DNA from: an uncultured Neomegalonema sp.
Lineage (GTDB): Bacteria; Pseudomonadota; Alphaproteobacteria; Rhodobacterales; Rhodobacteraceae
Reading direction: 5' to 3'
DNA: 57,389 nucleotides
NCBI GenBank assembly: GCA_938034615.1
Contig: CALHLW010000093.1
Coordinates: 1-57,389 of the forward strand
In this document: in pieces, positions 34,414 through 42,477 of the stretch
Layout of the letters: every line of letters starts with the position of its first letter
How positions within the stretch are numbered: the stretch's first letter is position 1
The notes under the pieces: generated by a model
Told to the model about the DNA's origin: nothing
Databases searched by the model: none
What the model saw: the letters and a program-made list of their open reading frames with translations, nothing else
Program-made: the position numbers and the translations under genes

Positions 34414-35403
34414 ATGTTCGAGGCCATCAGTACGGCATTGGGTTCGACCGCAACCATCTACCTGACGGGGGGGCTGGCCTTTCTTTCTGTCTATGGTTTC
34501 ATGTATGCCGCTTTCGGGATGCAGACCGCCACGAGCGGCCTATCGCGCCTGAACATCCGCACCGAGAAGGATGCCAAGGGCAAGAAGAACGTCACCGACA
34601 GGCGCAAGGAAATTCAGGATCAGCTCCGCAAGCAGGAGGAGCAGACTCGGAAGAACAATAAAGCGTCGCTCGAAATAATGCTGACGCGGGCGCGGATGGA
34701 AATTTCGCCGCTAAAACTGCGCGCGATCTTCGGGCTTATCGGTGCCGCAATCGTCTTCCTGCTCAATACGAAGGGCGTTCCGCTTCTCTTTGCTCTCGGT
34801 GTGTTGCCGATCTTTATCTTCATCTTGCCGCCGAAATTCGTGAAATTCCGGATCAATCGGATTCACAAGAAATTCATCGCGTTCTTCCCTGACGCCATCG
34901 ACGTTCTGGTGCGTGGTGTGCGGACCGGCCTGCCGGTGGGCGAGGGGATGCGTCTTGTGGCGCGGGAGATGCCCGAGCCGGTGGCGACGGAATTCAAGCT
35001 TCTGACCGATGCGACTGCGGTCGGTGTCACGCTGGAAGATGCGCTACAGCGTATGTTCAACCGGATGCCACTGCCCGAGGTGAACTTCTTCAACATCGTG
35101 TTGACGATCCAGAAGCAGACCGGCGGTAACTTGTCGGAAGCTTTGGGCAACTTGTCGACTACCCTGCGCGACCGCAAGAAGCTGAAACTCAAGATCAAGG
35201 CGCTGTCGTCCGAGGCCAAGGCTTCGGCGATGATTATCGGCTCGCTGCCCTTCGTCCTCGCCTGCGTCCTCTATGCGGTTGCCCCGGACTATCTCGGCCT
35301 GCTGTTCACGACTGAGAAGGGCAACATGATGCTTGCGGGCGGCGCCTTCTGGATGAGCATCGGTGTCTTCGCGATGTACTCCATGATCGATATCGAAATC
35401 TGA
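34414..35403 (+). CDS. tadB: Tad pilus inner-membrane platform protein TadB
   Basis: 329 residues with GAGGAG before the ATG. There is an N-terminal membrane segment (IYLTGGLAFLSVYGFMYAAF), a basic cytoplasmic stretch (TDRRKEIQDQLRKQEEQTRK), two central segments (about 105-145), the GspF-type domain (FIAFFPDAIDVLVRGVRTGL, PVGEGMRLVAREM, LTIQKQTGGNLSEALGNLS) and two C-terminal segments. TadB and TadC together form the platform that couples CpaF to pilin assembly. tadC starts 18 bases later. Confidence 0.95.
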   Translation: MFEAISTALGSTATIYLTGGLAFLSVYGFMYAAFGMQTATSGLSRLNIRTEKDAKGKKNVTDRRKEIQDQLRKQEEQTRKNNKASLEIMLTRARMEISPLKLRAIFGLIGAAIVFLLNTKGVPLLFALGVLPIFIFILPPKFVKFRINRIHKKFIAFFPDAIDVLVRGVRTGLPVGEGMRLVAREMPEPVATEFKLLTDATAVGVTLEDALQRMFNRMPLPEVNFFNIVLTIQKQTGGNLSEALGNLSTTLRDRKKLKLKIKALSSEAKASAMIIGSLPFVLACVLYAVAPDYLGLLFTTEKGNMMLAGGAFWMSIGVFAMYSMIDIEI

Positions 35404-35421
35404 GCGACGGGAAACAGGACC

Positions 35422-36393
35422 ATGAGCGCTATCCTTCAGGCCGTTGGCCTCGACTTCTCGACCCTCGCGCAGATCTTCGCGGGTCTGGCTACTTTCCTCG
35501 CCGTCGTGGCGTTCCTGCCCCAGTCGGGGCCGGGCAAGGTGCTGCAATCGCGTATGCTTCAGGTCAAGGACCGGAAGGAAGCGATGAAGGCCCGCATGAA
35601 GGTCGAGGACAAGAAAAAGAAGAAGGGCCAGATCGACGACGGCACGATCAAGGTCATGCGGAACACCATCGAAAAGTTCCGTATGCAGGACATGATGGAC
35701 AATACCGAGCTGCGCATGAAGCTCGCGCAGGCGGGCTTTCGTGGCCCCAAAGCTCCTATCGTCTTCCTGTTTTTTCGCCTCGTCGCACCGTTCCTGATGG
35801 GCATCGGTGCCCTGGTCTATTTCGGCATATTCTACGCCGGACCGTTCGACAGCACGCGCCACCCGATGATCGCCGTGATCGTGATGCTGGTTGGCTACGC
35901 CTTGCCGAATATCATCCTCAAGAACATGACCCAGAAGCGCACCGTCAAACTTCAGCGCGCCTTTCCCGATGCGCTCGACCTGACCGTGATCTGCGTGGAA
36001 TCCGGGATGTCGATCGAAAAGTCATTCCATAAGGTCGCCGAGGAGATCGCGCAGCAGGGGCCAGAACTGGCGAGCGAGATCGCGCTCACCAATGCCGAAC
36101 TGGCTTATATGGGGGACCGCGCATCGGCCTATGAGAACTTTGCGCGTCGCACGGGATTGCAGGCCGTGAAAGCCCTGACCAGCGCCTTGATTCAGGCCGA
36201 GCGCTACGGGACGCCAATCGCGTCGGCCTTGCGCGTCCTCTCTGAAGAAAGCCGGGGCGAGCGCATGTCTATCGCCGAACGCAAGGCGGCTGCTCTGCCC
36301 GCCAAGTTGACCGTACCGATGATCGTGTTCTTCCTGCCGGTGCTGTTCATCGTGATTATCGGCCCGGCGGCCATTCAGGTGATGGCGGGCTGA
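35422..36393 (+). CDS. tadC: Tad pilus inner-membrane platform protein TadC
   Basis: 323 residues, homologous in layout to TadB. It has an N-terminal membrane segment (IFAGLATFLAVVAFLPQSGP), a Lys-rich cytoplasmic part (KVEDKKKKKGQIDDGTIKVM), two middle segments and the GspF core (LQRAFPDALDLTVICVESGM, SIEKSFHKVAEEI, VLSEESRGERMSIAERKAAA), then a final segment (MIVFFLPVLFIVIIGPAAIQ). It is the last gene of the operon seen here; tadD, which usually follows, is replaced by a convergent regulator whose stop lies inside the tadC end (19-base overlap). Confidence 0.95.
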   Translation: MSAILQAVGLDFSTLAQIFAGLATFLAVVAFLPQSGPGKVLQSRMLQVKDRKEAMKARMKVEDKKKKKGQIDDGTIKVMRNTIEKFRMQDMMDNTELRMKLAQAGFRGPKAPIVFLFFRLVAPFLMGIGALVYFGIFYAGPFDSTRHPMIAVIVMLVGYALPNIILKNMTQKRTVKLQRAFPDALDLTVICVESGMSIEKSFHKVAEEIAQQGPELASEIALTNAELAYMGDRASAYENFARRTGLQAVKALTSALIQAERYGTPIASALRVLSEESRGERMSIAERKAAALPAKLTVPMIVFFLPVLFIVIIGPAAIQVMAG

Positions 36394-37085
36394 GACCGGT
36401 CGTCGGAGAGAGCGAAAACCTCCGCAAAGGCCGCATCGCCCTTGCGGGAGAAGATTACCGCGCGCGTTCCGGGTTCGCGTCTGGCCCAGCCGATATCCTC
36501 GAAGCGGGTCAGAAATGCGCGCCCGAGGCTGCCCGCCAGATGCGAGCGTCGTTCGCTCCAGTCGAGACATTCGCGGCATAGCGGCGACCGGCGAGCCATT
36601 AAGGCATCGAGATCGATGCCGAAGCCGATGACGAAATCGCGCCCGCTCTCCGAGAGATCGAGGCCGGTATCGCTGACCCCAAGAAGCCGCTGCTGTGCCA
36701 TTGAATCGAACAGGCGGGTGCCCATATCGCCCGCGAGATGGTTGTAACAGACCCGCGCTTTGCGCAGCGCAGGGTCTTTCGGTCCCGTCCGGGTGCGCAG
36801 GTGACCGGATCGCGCGGCAAGGCTCATGAGTCCTTCGAGAGCCCGCGCCACATCGTCATTGGCCAGTGAAAAATACTTGTGTCGTCCCTGTTTTGTCGGG
36901 GCGAGCAGGCCAGCATCGTTCAGCTTCGCAAGATGCGCGCTGGCGGTCTGCTTGGTCACGCCTGCTTCGGCGGCGAGTTCCGTCGCGGTCAGGGCCTTGC
37001 CGCTGAGCAGGGCTGTCAGGATGTTCGCCCGTGCCGGTTCGCCGATCAGGCCCGCGATGCGAGAGATATCCGGTCCTTCTTTCAT
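36375..37085 (-). CDS. ArsR-family transcriptional regulator with C-terminal domain
   Basis: 236 residues from the ATG at 37085 (MKEGPDISRIAGLIGEPARA); the frame is open to 37175 but that part overlaps the divergent DUF1127 gene. The winged helix-turn-helix spans about 8-90: ARANILTALLSGKALTATEL, the recognition helix VTKQTASAHLAKLNDAGLL, and the wing TKQGRHKYFSLA. The remaining 140 residues include ARVCYNHLAGDMGTRLFDSM and a CxxC pair (RSPLCRECLDWSERRSHLAG) that could bind metal or sense redox state. The stop lies within the convergent tadC end. Target genes are unknown; the divergent DUF1127 gene is a candidate. Confidence 0.88.
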   Translation of the reverse strand: MKEGPDISRIAGLIGEPARANILTALLSGKALTATELAAEAGVTKQTASAHLAKLNDAGLLAPTKQGRHKYFSLANDDVARALEGLMSLAARSGHLRTRTGPKDPALRKARVCYNHLAGDMGTRLFDSMAQQRLLGVSDTGLDLSESGRDFVIGFGIDLDALMARRSPLCRECLDWSERRSHLAGSLGRAFLTRFEDIGWARREPGTRAVIFSRKGDAAFAEVFALSDDRSQPAIT

Positions 37086-37159
37086 AGTTCGACAGTAGCC
37101 GAACCATTCGACGCAGACAATATGCGAAGGTCTCCCTAGTTGAAATATGGGAGATGACC

Positions 37160-37333
37160 ATGACCGACACGACATTTAGCCTCGTCAGAAATTCGCTCGC
37201 CGCGCCTGTAAGACGCTGGCGCACACGCAGGCAACTCGGTCAGATCATCGACGATTCGGGGCGGCTGGCCGATATTGGCATCAGCCGTCGAGAAGCTCTT
37301 GCCGAAATCCGCAAGCCGTTCTGGGAGATTTGA
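37160..37333 (+). CDS. DUF1127 small basic protein
   Basis: 57 residues from the second ATG (37160), which has GGGAG 6 bases upstream; an in-frame ATG at 37154 is too close to that site. The protein starts MTDTTFSLVRNSLAAPVRRW and contains the DUF1127 signature RRQLGQIIDDSGRLADIGIS followed by RREALAEI. Related small Arg-rich proteins in alphaproteobacteria affect phosphate or carbon metabolism and RNA turnover. It diverges from the arsR-type gene with about 75 bases between starts. Confidence 0.85.
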   Translation: MTDTTFSLVRNSLAAPVRRWRTRRQLGQIIDDSGRLADIGISRREALAEIRKPFWEI

Positions 37334-37353
37334 ATGGCGAAGCGTGCGCGGCG

Positions 37354-37830
37354 TTACCGACGCACCTGTTCCGCAAGAACTTGCAGGCCGGAGACGAAGT
37401 TTTCCCGAATCGCGCTGGGCAGGCTGTCGAGCATCCGCTGCTCAGCATCCATCACCTTCGGCTCCACTGCCTCCAGTGCTCGCGCACCCTTGTCGGTGAT
37501 CGTTACGAGATTCGCACGCTGGTCTGCCTCGGTTCGTTTCGAGATGGTCAACCCGCGCTTGCCCATGCGATTCAGCATGTCGGCCAGCGTACTCCGGTCG
37601 ATCCCGGTACGGCGCACGAGGTCTGACTGCGTAACAGCCGTATCTGCTTTCAGGGACAGCAGAACGGTATATTGGCGGGGTGTCAGGCCATAAGCGCGCA
37701 ATGCCTGTGCAATCACATCGGCTGCCCGCTGGTGGGCGCGATGCAGCAGATGTGCGGGCGAAGAATCCAAGGAGTAGAGAGGACGTCGGCCGCCCTTTCG
37801 AGTAGTATCGTTTTCGACCAAGCCAGCCAT
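37354..37830 (-). CDS. MarR-family transcriptional regulator
   Basis: 158 residues from the ATG at 37830 (MAGLVENDTTRKGGRRPLYS). The winged helix core is typical: AYGLTPRQYTVLLSLKADTA, VTQSDLVRRTGIDRSTLADM, LNRMGKRGLTISKRTEADQR with the wing tip DQR, and NLVTITDKGARALEAVEP, flanked by dimerisation helices. The GRRPLYSLDSSPAHLLHRAH start is a variant seen in alphaproteobacteria. It converges on the DUF1127 gene. No obvious target operon diverges from it. Confidence 0.92.
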   Translation of the reverse strand: MAGLVENDTTRKGGRRPLYSLDSSPAHLLHRAHQRAADVIAQALRAYGLTPRQYTVLLSLKADTAVTQSDLVRRTGIDRSTLADMLNRMGKRGLTISKRTEADQRANLVTITDKGARALEAVEPKVMDAEQRMLDSLPSAIRENFVSGLQVLAEQVRR

Positions 37831-37970
37831 CGTGGCCCCCACAACGTTAACAAATCACTTTGCGTAGTCCCAAATTAGGACAGGTGTGACACGATTGCGA
37901 GAATAATATCGCCTTACTGACGAATTATGAGTTTCGATACGGTGAGTTGAGGGAATAGAACAACAAATTA

Positions 37971-37985
37971 GAACAAAAATAGATC
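37971..37985. promoter_or_regulatory. LexA-box-like motif (GAAC-N7-GATC)
   Basis: GAACAAAAATAGATC lies 141 bases upstream of the marR-type start. It shares the 16-base run TTAGAACAAAAATAGA with the site at 6772-6787 but ends in GATC in place of GAAC. A further GAAC sits 13 bases to the left (37958-37961). The half-site combination is not the published Rhodobacter form (GTTC-N7-GATC), so this may be a decayed or different operator. Confidence 0.3.
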
Positions 37986-38005
37986 ATTAATAGTTCAGAT
38001 AGGGA

Positions 38006-38479
38006 TCATCCATCGTCGGCATATCCGCGCGTATCGGCATATCCGTTCAGCGAGAAGCCAACCTGCCGCTCGTTACCTTGCTCGGTAAGGTAGGTCAGGA
38101 CGATCCTGTTGCGCCGTTGCATCGGTTTCCAAAGTCCGTCCGTGACGACACTGGGCGCAACCTGAATTGCCGAACCAACAGTGCTCTCCACCCTGCGCCA
38201 GCCATCGGCGGGTCCGAGCGTGACCACGACCCGTCCGTCTAGCGAAATCTCGATTGCCGCGCCGTTACGCACCGGTTCGCGCAGGAATACCAGCAGCCGG
38301 TCATCCCCCGAGGGCGGCTCGACGAAGGCCAGCGTATCGCCATCTGCCGACTTGACCCCCAGCACGCATCCCGCCATGGGCGCGCAAAAGGCCCGCCAAT
38401 CCCCGAATTTCACCGCCTCCTGTGCGGTTGCGGACGTCGTGAGCATGAGAGGCAGGAAGGCGAGGATACGGAACGGCAT
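38006..38479 (-). CDS. IalB-family periplasmic protein
   Basis: 157 residues with a short signal peptide (MPFRILAFLPLMLTTSATAQ). The mature part opens with the IalB pattern VKFGDWRAFCAPMAGCVLGV, two cysteines likely to form a disulfide, then a beta-sandwich (RLLVFLREPVRNGAAIEISL) and ends near VGFSLNGYADTRGYADDG. It is shorter and more divergent than the IalB protein at 25938-26456. It diverges from the fasciclin lipoprotein gene; both products are envelope proteins. Confidence 0.72.
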   Translation of the reverse strand: MPFRILAFLPLMLTTSATAQEAVKFGDWRAFCAPMAGCVLGVKSADGDTLAFVEPPSGDDRLLVFLREPVRNGAAIEISLDGRVVVTLGPADGWRRVESTVGSAIQVAPSVVTDGLWKPMQRRNRIVLTYLTEQGNERQVGFSLNGYADTRGYADDG

Positions 38480-38606
38480 GGCGCATCTTTACACTGCCAA
38501 CCATGGCAGGCGCATGGCAAGATTGGCAAATACAGTAACTTCGCCATACCTTGTCCCGTCGACGCGGTCCTGTAGATTGGCGTCCTCACCAGAACAGGGC
38601 GGTTCC

Positions 38607-39215
38607 ATGCAAAGATTCCTCACGATTAACCGACGTAGCTTGCTCGCCATGACCGGCGCGACTGTTCTGAGCGCCTGTGCGCGCGACCGCTTCAAGACGG
38701 AGCCGGTAGTTCTAGGCGGTGCGAGTGTGTCGCCGGACATGACGATCATGCAGGCCATCGAGGCCTCTGCTAATCACCAGCGACTTGCGGCTGCGTTGAC
38801 GAAATCGGGCCTCGCCGAAGCGCTCGCTGGCCCCGGCCCCTTCACCCTGCTCGCCCCCACCGATGCCGCTTTTGCTAAGATCAGGCCCAAATCTGAAGGC
38901 GCGCGGGTCAGTGGCGACCCGGATATCCTGAAGCGCACTCTGCGAGGCCATATCTTCCCCGCAAAGGTGTCGAGTGAGGATATCATCGCCGGTGTCGACG
39001 CCGGAACCGGCGAAACGCGGGTGATGGGTTTGAATGGTGCCCCGGTGGCGTTTGCGATAGAGGAGGGCGCAACCCGCGTCTATGACACGCACGGACGGCG
39101 CGCTTTACTCGGACCGGTCGATGCCATTGCCACGAACGGTCTGATCCATGTGATCGACGAAGTCCTGCTGCTTCCTGCCGACGAGGAGGATGAGGCGGAC
39201 AAAGTCTCCCCATGA
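38607..39215 (+). CDS. Fasciclin (FAS1) domain lipoprotein
   Basis: 202 residues from the ATG at 38607; the frame is open upstream to 38181 but that overlaps the divergent IalB gene. The start region NRRSLLAMTGATVLSAC has a twin-arginine-like pair and a lipobox ending at Cys24. One FAS1 domain spans about 45-195: GPGPFTLLAPTDAAFAKIRP (FAS1 box 1), LKRTLRGHIFPAKVSSEDII and NGLIHVIDEVLLLP (box 2). FAS1 domains mediate adhesion or matrix contacts. Its stop overlaps the aminotransferase ATG (ATGA). Confidence 0.92.
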   Translation: MQRFLTINRRSLLAMTGATVLSACARDRFKTEPVVLGGASVSPDMTIMQAIEASANHQRLAAALTKSGLAEALAGPGPFTLLAPTDAAFAKIRPKSEGARVSGDPDILKRTLRGHIFPAKVSSEDIIAGVDAGTGETRVMGLNGAPVAFAIEEGATRVYDTHGRRALLGPVDAIATNGLIHVIDEVLLLPADEEDEADKVSP

Positions 39216-40348
39216 TGACTCTTCCTGATTTCCGGCTGGAAACCCATTTCTCGAAATGGGAGTTCAAGGCGCGTCATCACCTGACGGCCTCGGATGCCGA
39301 GAGCATTTCCCTGCGCGATTTGCTGGCCATGGCCAGCCCGGAAGACCGTGAGGCGTTCGAGGGGATGACGCTCGGATATACCGAGACATGGGGTGCGCCG
39401 GACCTGCGCGAGCAGATCGGGGTGACTTACGCGGGGCAGGGCGCGGAGAACGTGCTGTGCTTTGCCGGAGCGAGCGAAGGCATCTTTGCGGCGAACTCTG
39501 TGCTGCTGGACCGCGACAGCCACGCTATTGTCGTCACGCCGAACTACCAGTCGCACGAGACGTTGCCGGTAACACTCTGCGAAGCCACCGGAGTGCCGCT
39601 AGACCCGGAAGACGGATGGTCACTCGATATCGACCGGGTGGCGGCGGCGATCCGGCCCAATACGAAGCTGATGACGATCAACTTTCCGCATAATCCGACG
39701 GGGGCGATCCTGTCGCTGGAACGCTATGAGGCGTTGATTGCGCTCTGCCGGAAGCATGGCATCTGGATATTGCACGACGAGATTTTCAACGGACTGGGGC
39801 CGAGCGGGACGGCGCATCTGCCCTTCGTCGCCGATCTCTACGAGCGTGGACTGAGCCTGAACGTCATGTCGAAATCCTACGGCCTGCCGGGGTTGCGGAT
39901 CGGCTGGATCGCGTCGCAGGACCGGGAGGTGTTGTCCGCGATGGAGCGGATGAAGCACTACCTCTCGATCTGCAATTCCGGCCCGAGCGAGCGCCTGACG
40001 ATGATCGCGCTGGCCAATCGCGAGACCCTGCTGGCCCGCAACTGCGCTATCGTCGACGAGAACCTGCCGAAATGGGAAGCCTTCTTCGCGCGGCATCCGG
40101 ATCTGTTCGATTGGCGGCGCCCCGATGGTTCCTGCATGGCCTTCCCGCGCTATCTGGGCGAAGAGGGCGTGGAGGAATTCTGTCGGTCCATGGTGGAGGA
40201 GAGCGGTGTCCTGTTGCTGCCCAGCACGATCTATTCATCGGAACTCGGCCCCACACCCACCGACCGTTTTCGCCTCGGGCTGGGACGCAAGGGGCTGGAT
40301 GAAGGGCTGGCGGCGATGGATGCTCATGTGATGCGGAACCGACGATAA
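39212..40348 (+). CDS. PLP-dependent class I/II aminotransferase
   Basis: 378 residues, fold type I. It has the tripeptide-like GASEGIFAANSVLL, substrate-side PNYQSHE, the NFPHNPTGA loop, Asp189 in WILHDEIF, and the PLP lysine Lys221 in MSKSYGLPGLRIGW, with the phosphate-binding Arg in the same motif. The sequence resembles the capreomycidine/aspartate-type branch, but the substrate is not determined. It begins MMTLPDFRLETHFSKWEFKA and is translationally coupled to the FAS1 lipoprotein gene, an odd pairing with no obvious biochemical link. Confidence 0.88.
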   Translation: MMTLPDFRLETHFSKWEFKARHHLTASDAESISLRDLLAMASPEDREAFEGMTLGYTETWGAPDLREQIGVTYAGQGAENVLCFAGASEGIFAANSVLLDRDSHAIVVTPNYQSHETLPVTLCEATGVPLDPEDGWSLDIDRVAAAIRPNTKLMTINFPHNPTGAILSLERYEALIALCRKHGIWILHDEIFNGLGPSGTAHLPFVADLYERGLSLNVMSKSYGLPGLRIGWIASQDREVLSAMERMKHYLSICNSGPSERLTMIALANRETLLARNCAIVDENLPKWEAFFARHPDLFDWRRPDGSCMAFPRYLGEEGVEEFCRSMVEESGVLLLPSTIYSSELGPTPTDRFRLGLGRKGLDEGLAAMDAHVMRNRR

Positions 40349-40431
40349 GGGTGTTCGCGTTCTTGGCGCTTGAGCCAGAGCCTTCTTGCAGGTAGCGCAG
40401 CACCTAACACTATGCGCTGCTCCGGAAGCCG

Positions 40432-42477
40432 ATGCCCATGACTCCCGATCTGTCTCGTCTGCTCCGTCCCCGTTCCATTGCCGTCTTCGGAGGCGGCTGG
40501 GGTGCCAACGTCGTCGAGCAACTCGTCAAGGCACGGTTTGCGGGTGACGTCTGGCCCGTCCACCCCGCCCGCGAAACGGTTGCGGGCCTGCGCGCATATC
40601 CCTCTCTCGCCGATCTTCCTGCGCCCCCGGATGCAGCATGGATCGGCGTCAACCGGGACGCCACCATCGATATCGTCCGCGACCTCGCCGCCAACGGCGC
40701 AGGGGGCGCGGTCTGTTTCGCCTCGGGCTTTCAGGAGTCGGCGGATGGCTCGGACCGTAATGCCGCCCTGCTGGCGGCGGCGGGGAACATGCCGATCATC
40801 GGCCCTAATTGCTATGGTCTCATCAACTATCTCGACGGCGCGACTCTCTGGCCCGATCAGCATGGCGGGCGGCGGGTCGAGCGCGGAGTGGCTATCCTCA
40901 CCCAATCGTCGAACATCGCCATCAACCTGTCCATGCAGCGGCGTGGCCTGCCCATCGCCTATATGATGACTGCCGGAAATCAGGCCCAGATCGGCCTCGC
41001 CGAGATGGCTCGAGCGCTGCTGGAGGATGACCGCGTCACCGCCATCGGCCTGCATATCGAAGGCGTCGGCGACCCCGTCGCCTTCGAGGCCCTCGCCCTT
41101 GCCGCCCGCAAGCGGCGCATCCCCATCGTTGCGCTGAAGGTCGGCACTTCCGAACAGGCACAGATCGCGACCATCTCGCATACTGCTTCGCTGGCAGGGT
41201 CAGAGGCGGGAAGCCGCGCCTTCTTCGCCCGTATCGGTATCCCGCTCGTATCGGGCCTGCCCGAACTGGTCGAGGCGCTCAAGCTGCTGCATGTCCACGC
41301 GCCCCTCGCCGGACGCCGCATCCTGTCGATGAGCTGTTCAGGCGGCGAAGCCTCCCTTGTCGCCGATACCACCGCGCATTATGACCTCGACTTCCCGCCC
41401 TATACCAAGGCGCAAAGCGAGGCCGTCTCCGCGACTCTCAACCCGCTGGTCACAGTCGCCAACCCGCTGGATTATCACACGTTCATCTGGGGCGATGAAG
41501 CTGCGATGACCGACACCTTCGCCGCCGCCATGGCCCCCGGCTTCGATCTCTCGATGCTGATACTCGACTTTCCCCGCACCGACCGTTGCTCCGACGAAAG
41601 CTGGAACCCTGCCGTCACCGCCATCGGCGCAGCCGCGCAGCGGACCGGCCATCCGGCGGCAGTTGTCGCCTCCCTTGGCGAACTCCTTCCCGAAGACCGG
41701 TGCGACGCCTTCGCTGCAACGGGCATCGCACCCCTATGCGGCATTGATGAAGCCCTCGCCGCCGCCGATGCCTCCGCCTGCATCGCCGAAAGCTGGGCGC
41801 GCTCCGCCCCTGCGCCGACCATCCTCGCCCGCCACATCGAAGGCAAATTGATCCTGCTGGACGAGGCCACCGCCAAAGCAAGATTGGCTGAGGCAGGCGT
41901 CCCCGTTCCCCCCGGCCACGCCGCCACGAACCTGAGCGACGCAATCGAGGCCGCGACCCATCTCGGGTTCCCGCTTGCCATTAAGGGCATGGGCATCGCC
42001 CACAAGACCGAAGAGAATGCCGTCTTCCTGAATGTCTCGGATGCCGGCGCGGTACAGACGATCAACTTGGACCTGCTGAAACGCTGCGATTCCGTGCTCA
42101 TCGAGACGATGATCTCCGGTGGTCTGGTCGAGTTGATCGTCGGCATCACCCGCGACCCCGTCTACGGCCCGATGCTGACCATCGGAGCCGGGGGCGTGAT
42201 GGCCGAACTGCTGACCGACACCGCGACTCTCTTACTGCCCGTCACACCTCCCGAAATTGCGGAGGCTCTTGCCTCCCTCAAGATCGCCAAACTCCTGAAC
42301 GGCTGGCGCGGCAAGCCTCCCGCCGACACGGCGGCAGCCATAGATGCCATCTTGGCCATCGCCCGCTTCGCCCAAACCAATGCCGATACACTCGAAGAAC
42401 TGGACGTGAACCCGCTTATCGTGTGCGAAGAGGGGGCTTGGGCTGCCGACGCACTCATCCGAATGAGGACCGAATGA
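40432..42477 (+). CDS. Acyl-CoA synthetase, NDP-forming type (acetate-CoA ligase family)
   Basis: 681 residues. A CoA-binding Rossmann domain (LLRPRSIAVFGGGWGANVVE) spans about 8-130; the succinyl-CoA ligase-like middle domain holds ILTQSSNIAINLSMQRRGLP, the phosphohistidine region TISHTASLAGSEAGSRAFFA, and MSCSGGEASLVADTTA. A C-terminal ATP-grasp domain starts near 465 (LDEATAKARLAEAGVPVPPG, FPLAIKGMGIAHKTEENAVF, VYGPMLTIGAGGVMAELLTD, ELDVNPLIV). It should form an acyl-CoA from an acid, CoA and ATP through a phosphohistidine. The stop overlaps the crotonase start, so both probably act on one acid, perhaps a carnitine-like or other betaine; that is inference. ATG at 40438 is an alternative start. 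Confidence 0.88.
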   Translation: MPMTPDLSRLLRPRSIAVFGGGWGANVVEQLVKARFAGDVWPVHPARETVAGLRAYPSLADLPAPPDAAWIGVNRDATIDIVRDLAANGAGGAVCFASGFQESADGSDRNAALLAAAGNMPIIGPNCYGLINYLDGATLWPDQHGGRRVERGVAILTQSSNIAINLSMQRRGLPIAYMMTAGNQAQIGLAEMARALLEDDRVTAIGLHIEGVGDPVAFEALALAARKRRIPIVALKVGTSEQAQIATISHTASLAGSEAGSRAFFARIGIPLVSGLPELVEALKLLHVHAPLAGRRILSMSCSGGEASLVADTTAHYDLDFPPYTKAQSEAVSATLNPLVTVANPLDYHTFIWGDEAAMTDTFAAAMAPGFDLSMLILDFPRTDRCSDESWNPAVTAIGAAAQRTGHPAAVVASLGELLPEDRCDAFAATGIAPLCGIDEALAAADASACIAESWARSAPAPTILARHIEGKLILLDEATAKARLAEAGVPVPPGHAATNLSDAIEAATHLGFPLAIKGMGIAHKTEENAVFLNVSDAGAVQTINLDLLKRCDSVLIETMISGGLVELIVGITRDPVYGPMLTIGAGGVMAELLTDTATLLLPVTPPEIAEALASLKIAKLLNGWRGKPPADTAAAIDAILAIARFAQTNADTLEELDVNPLIVCEEGAWAADALIRMRTE

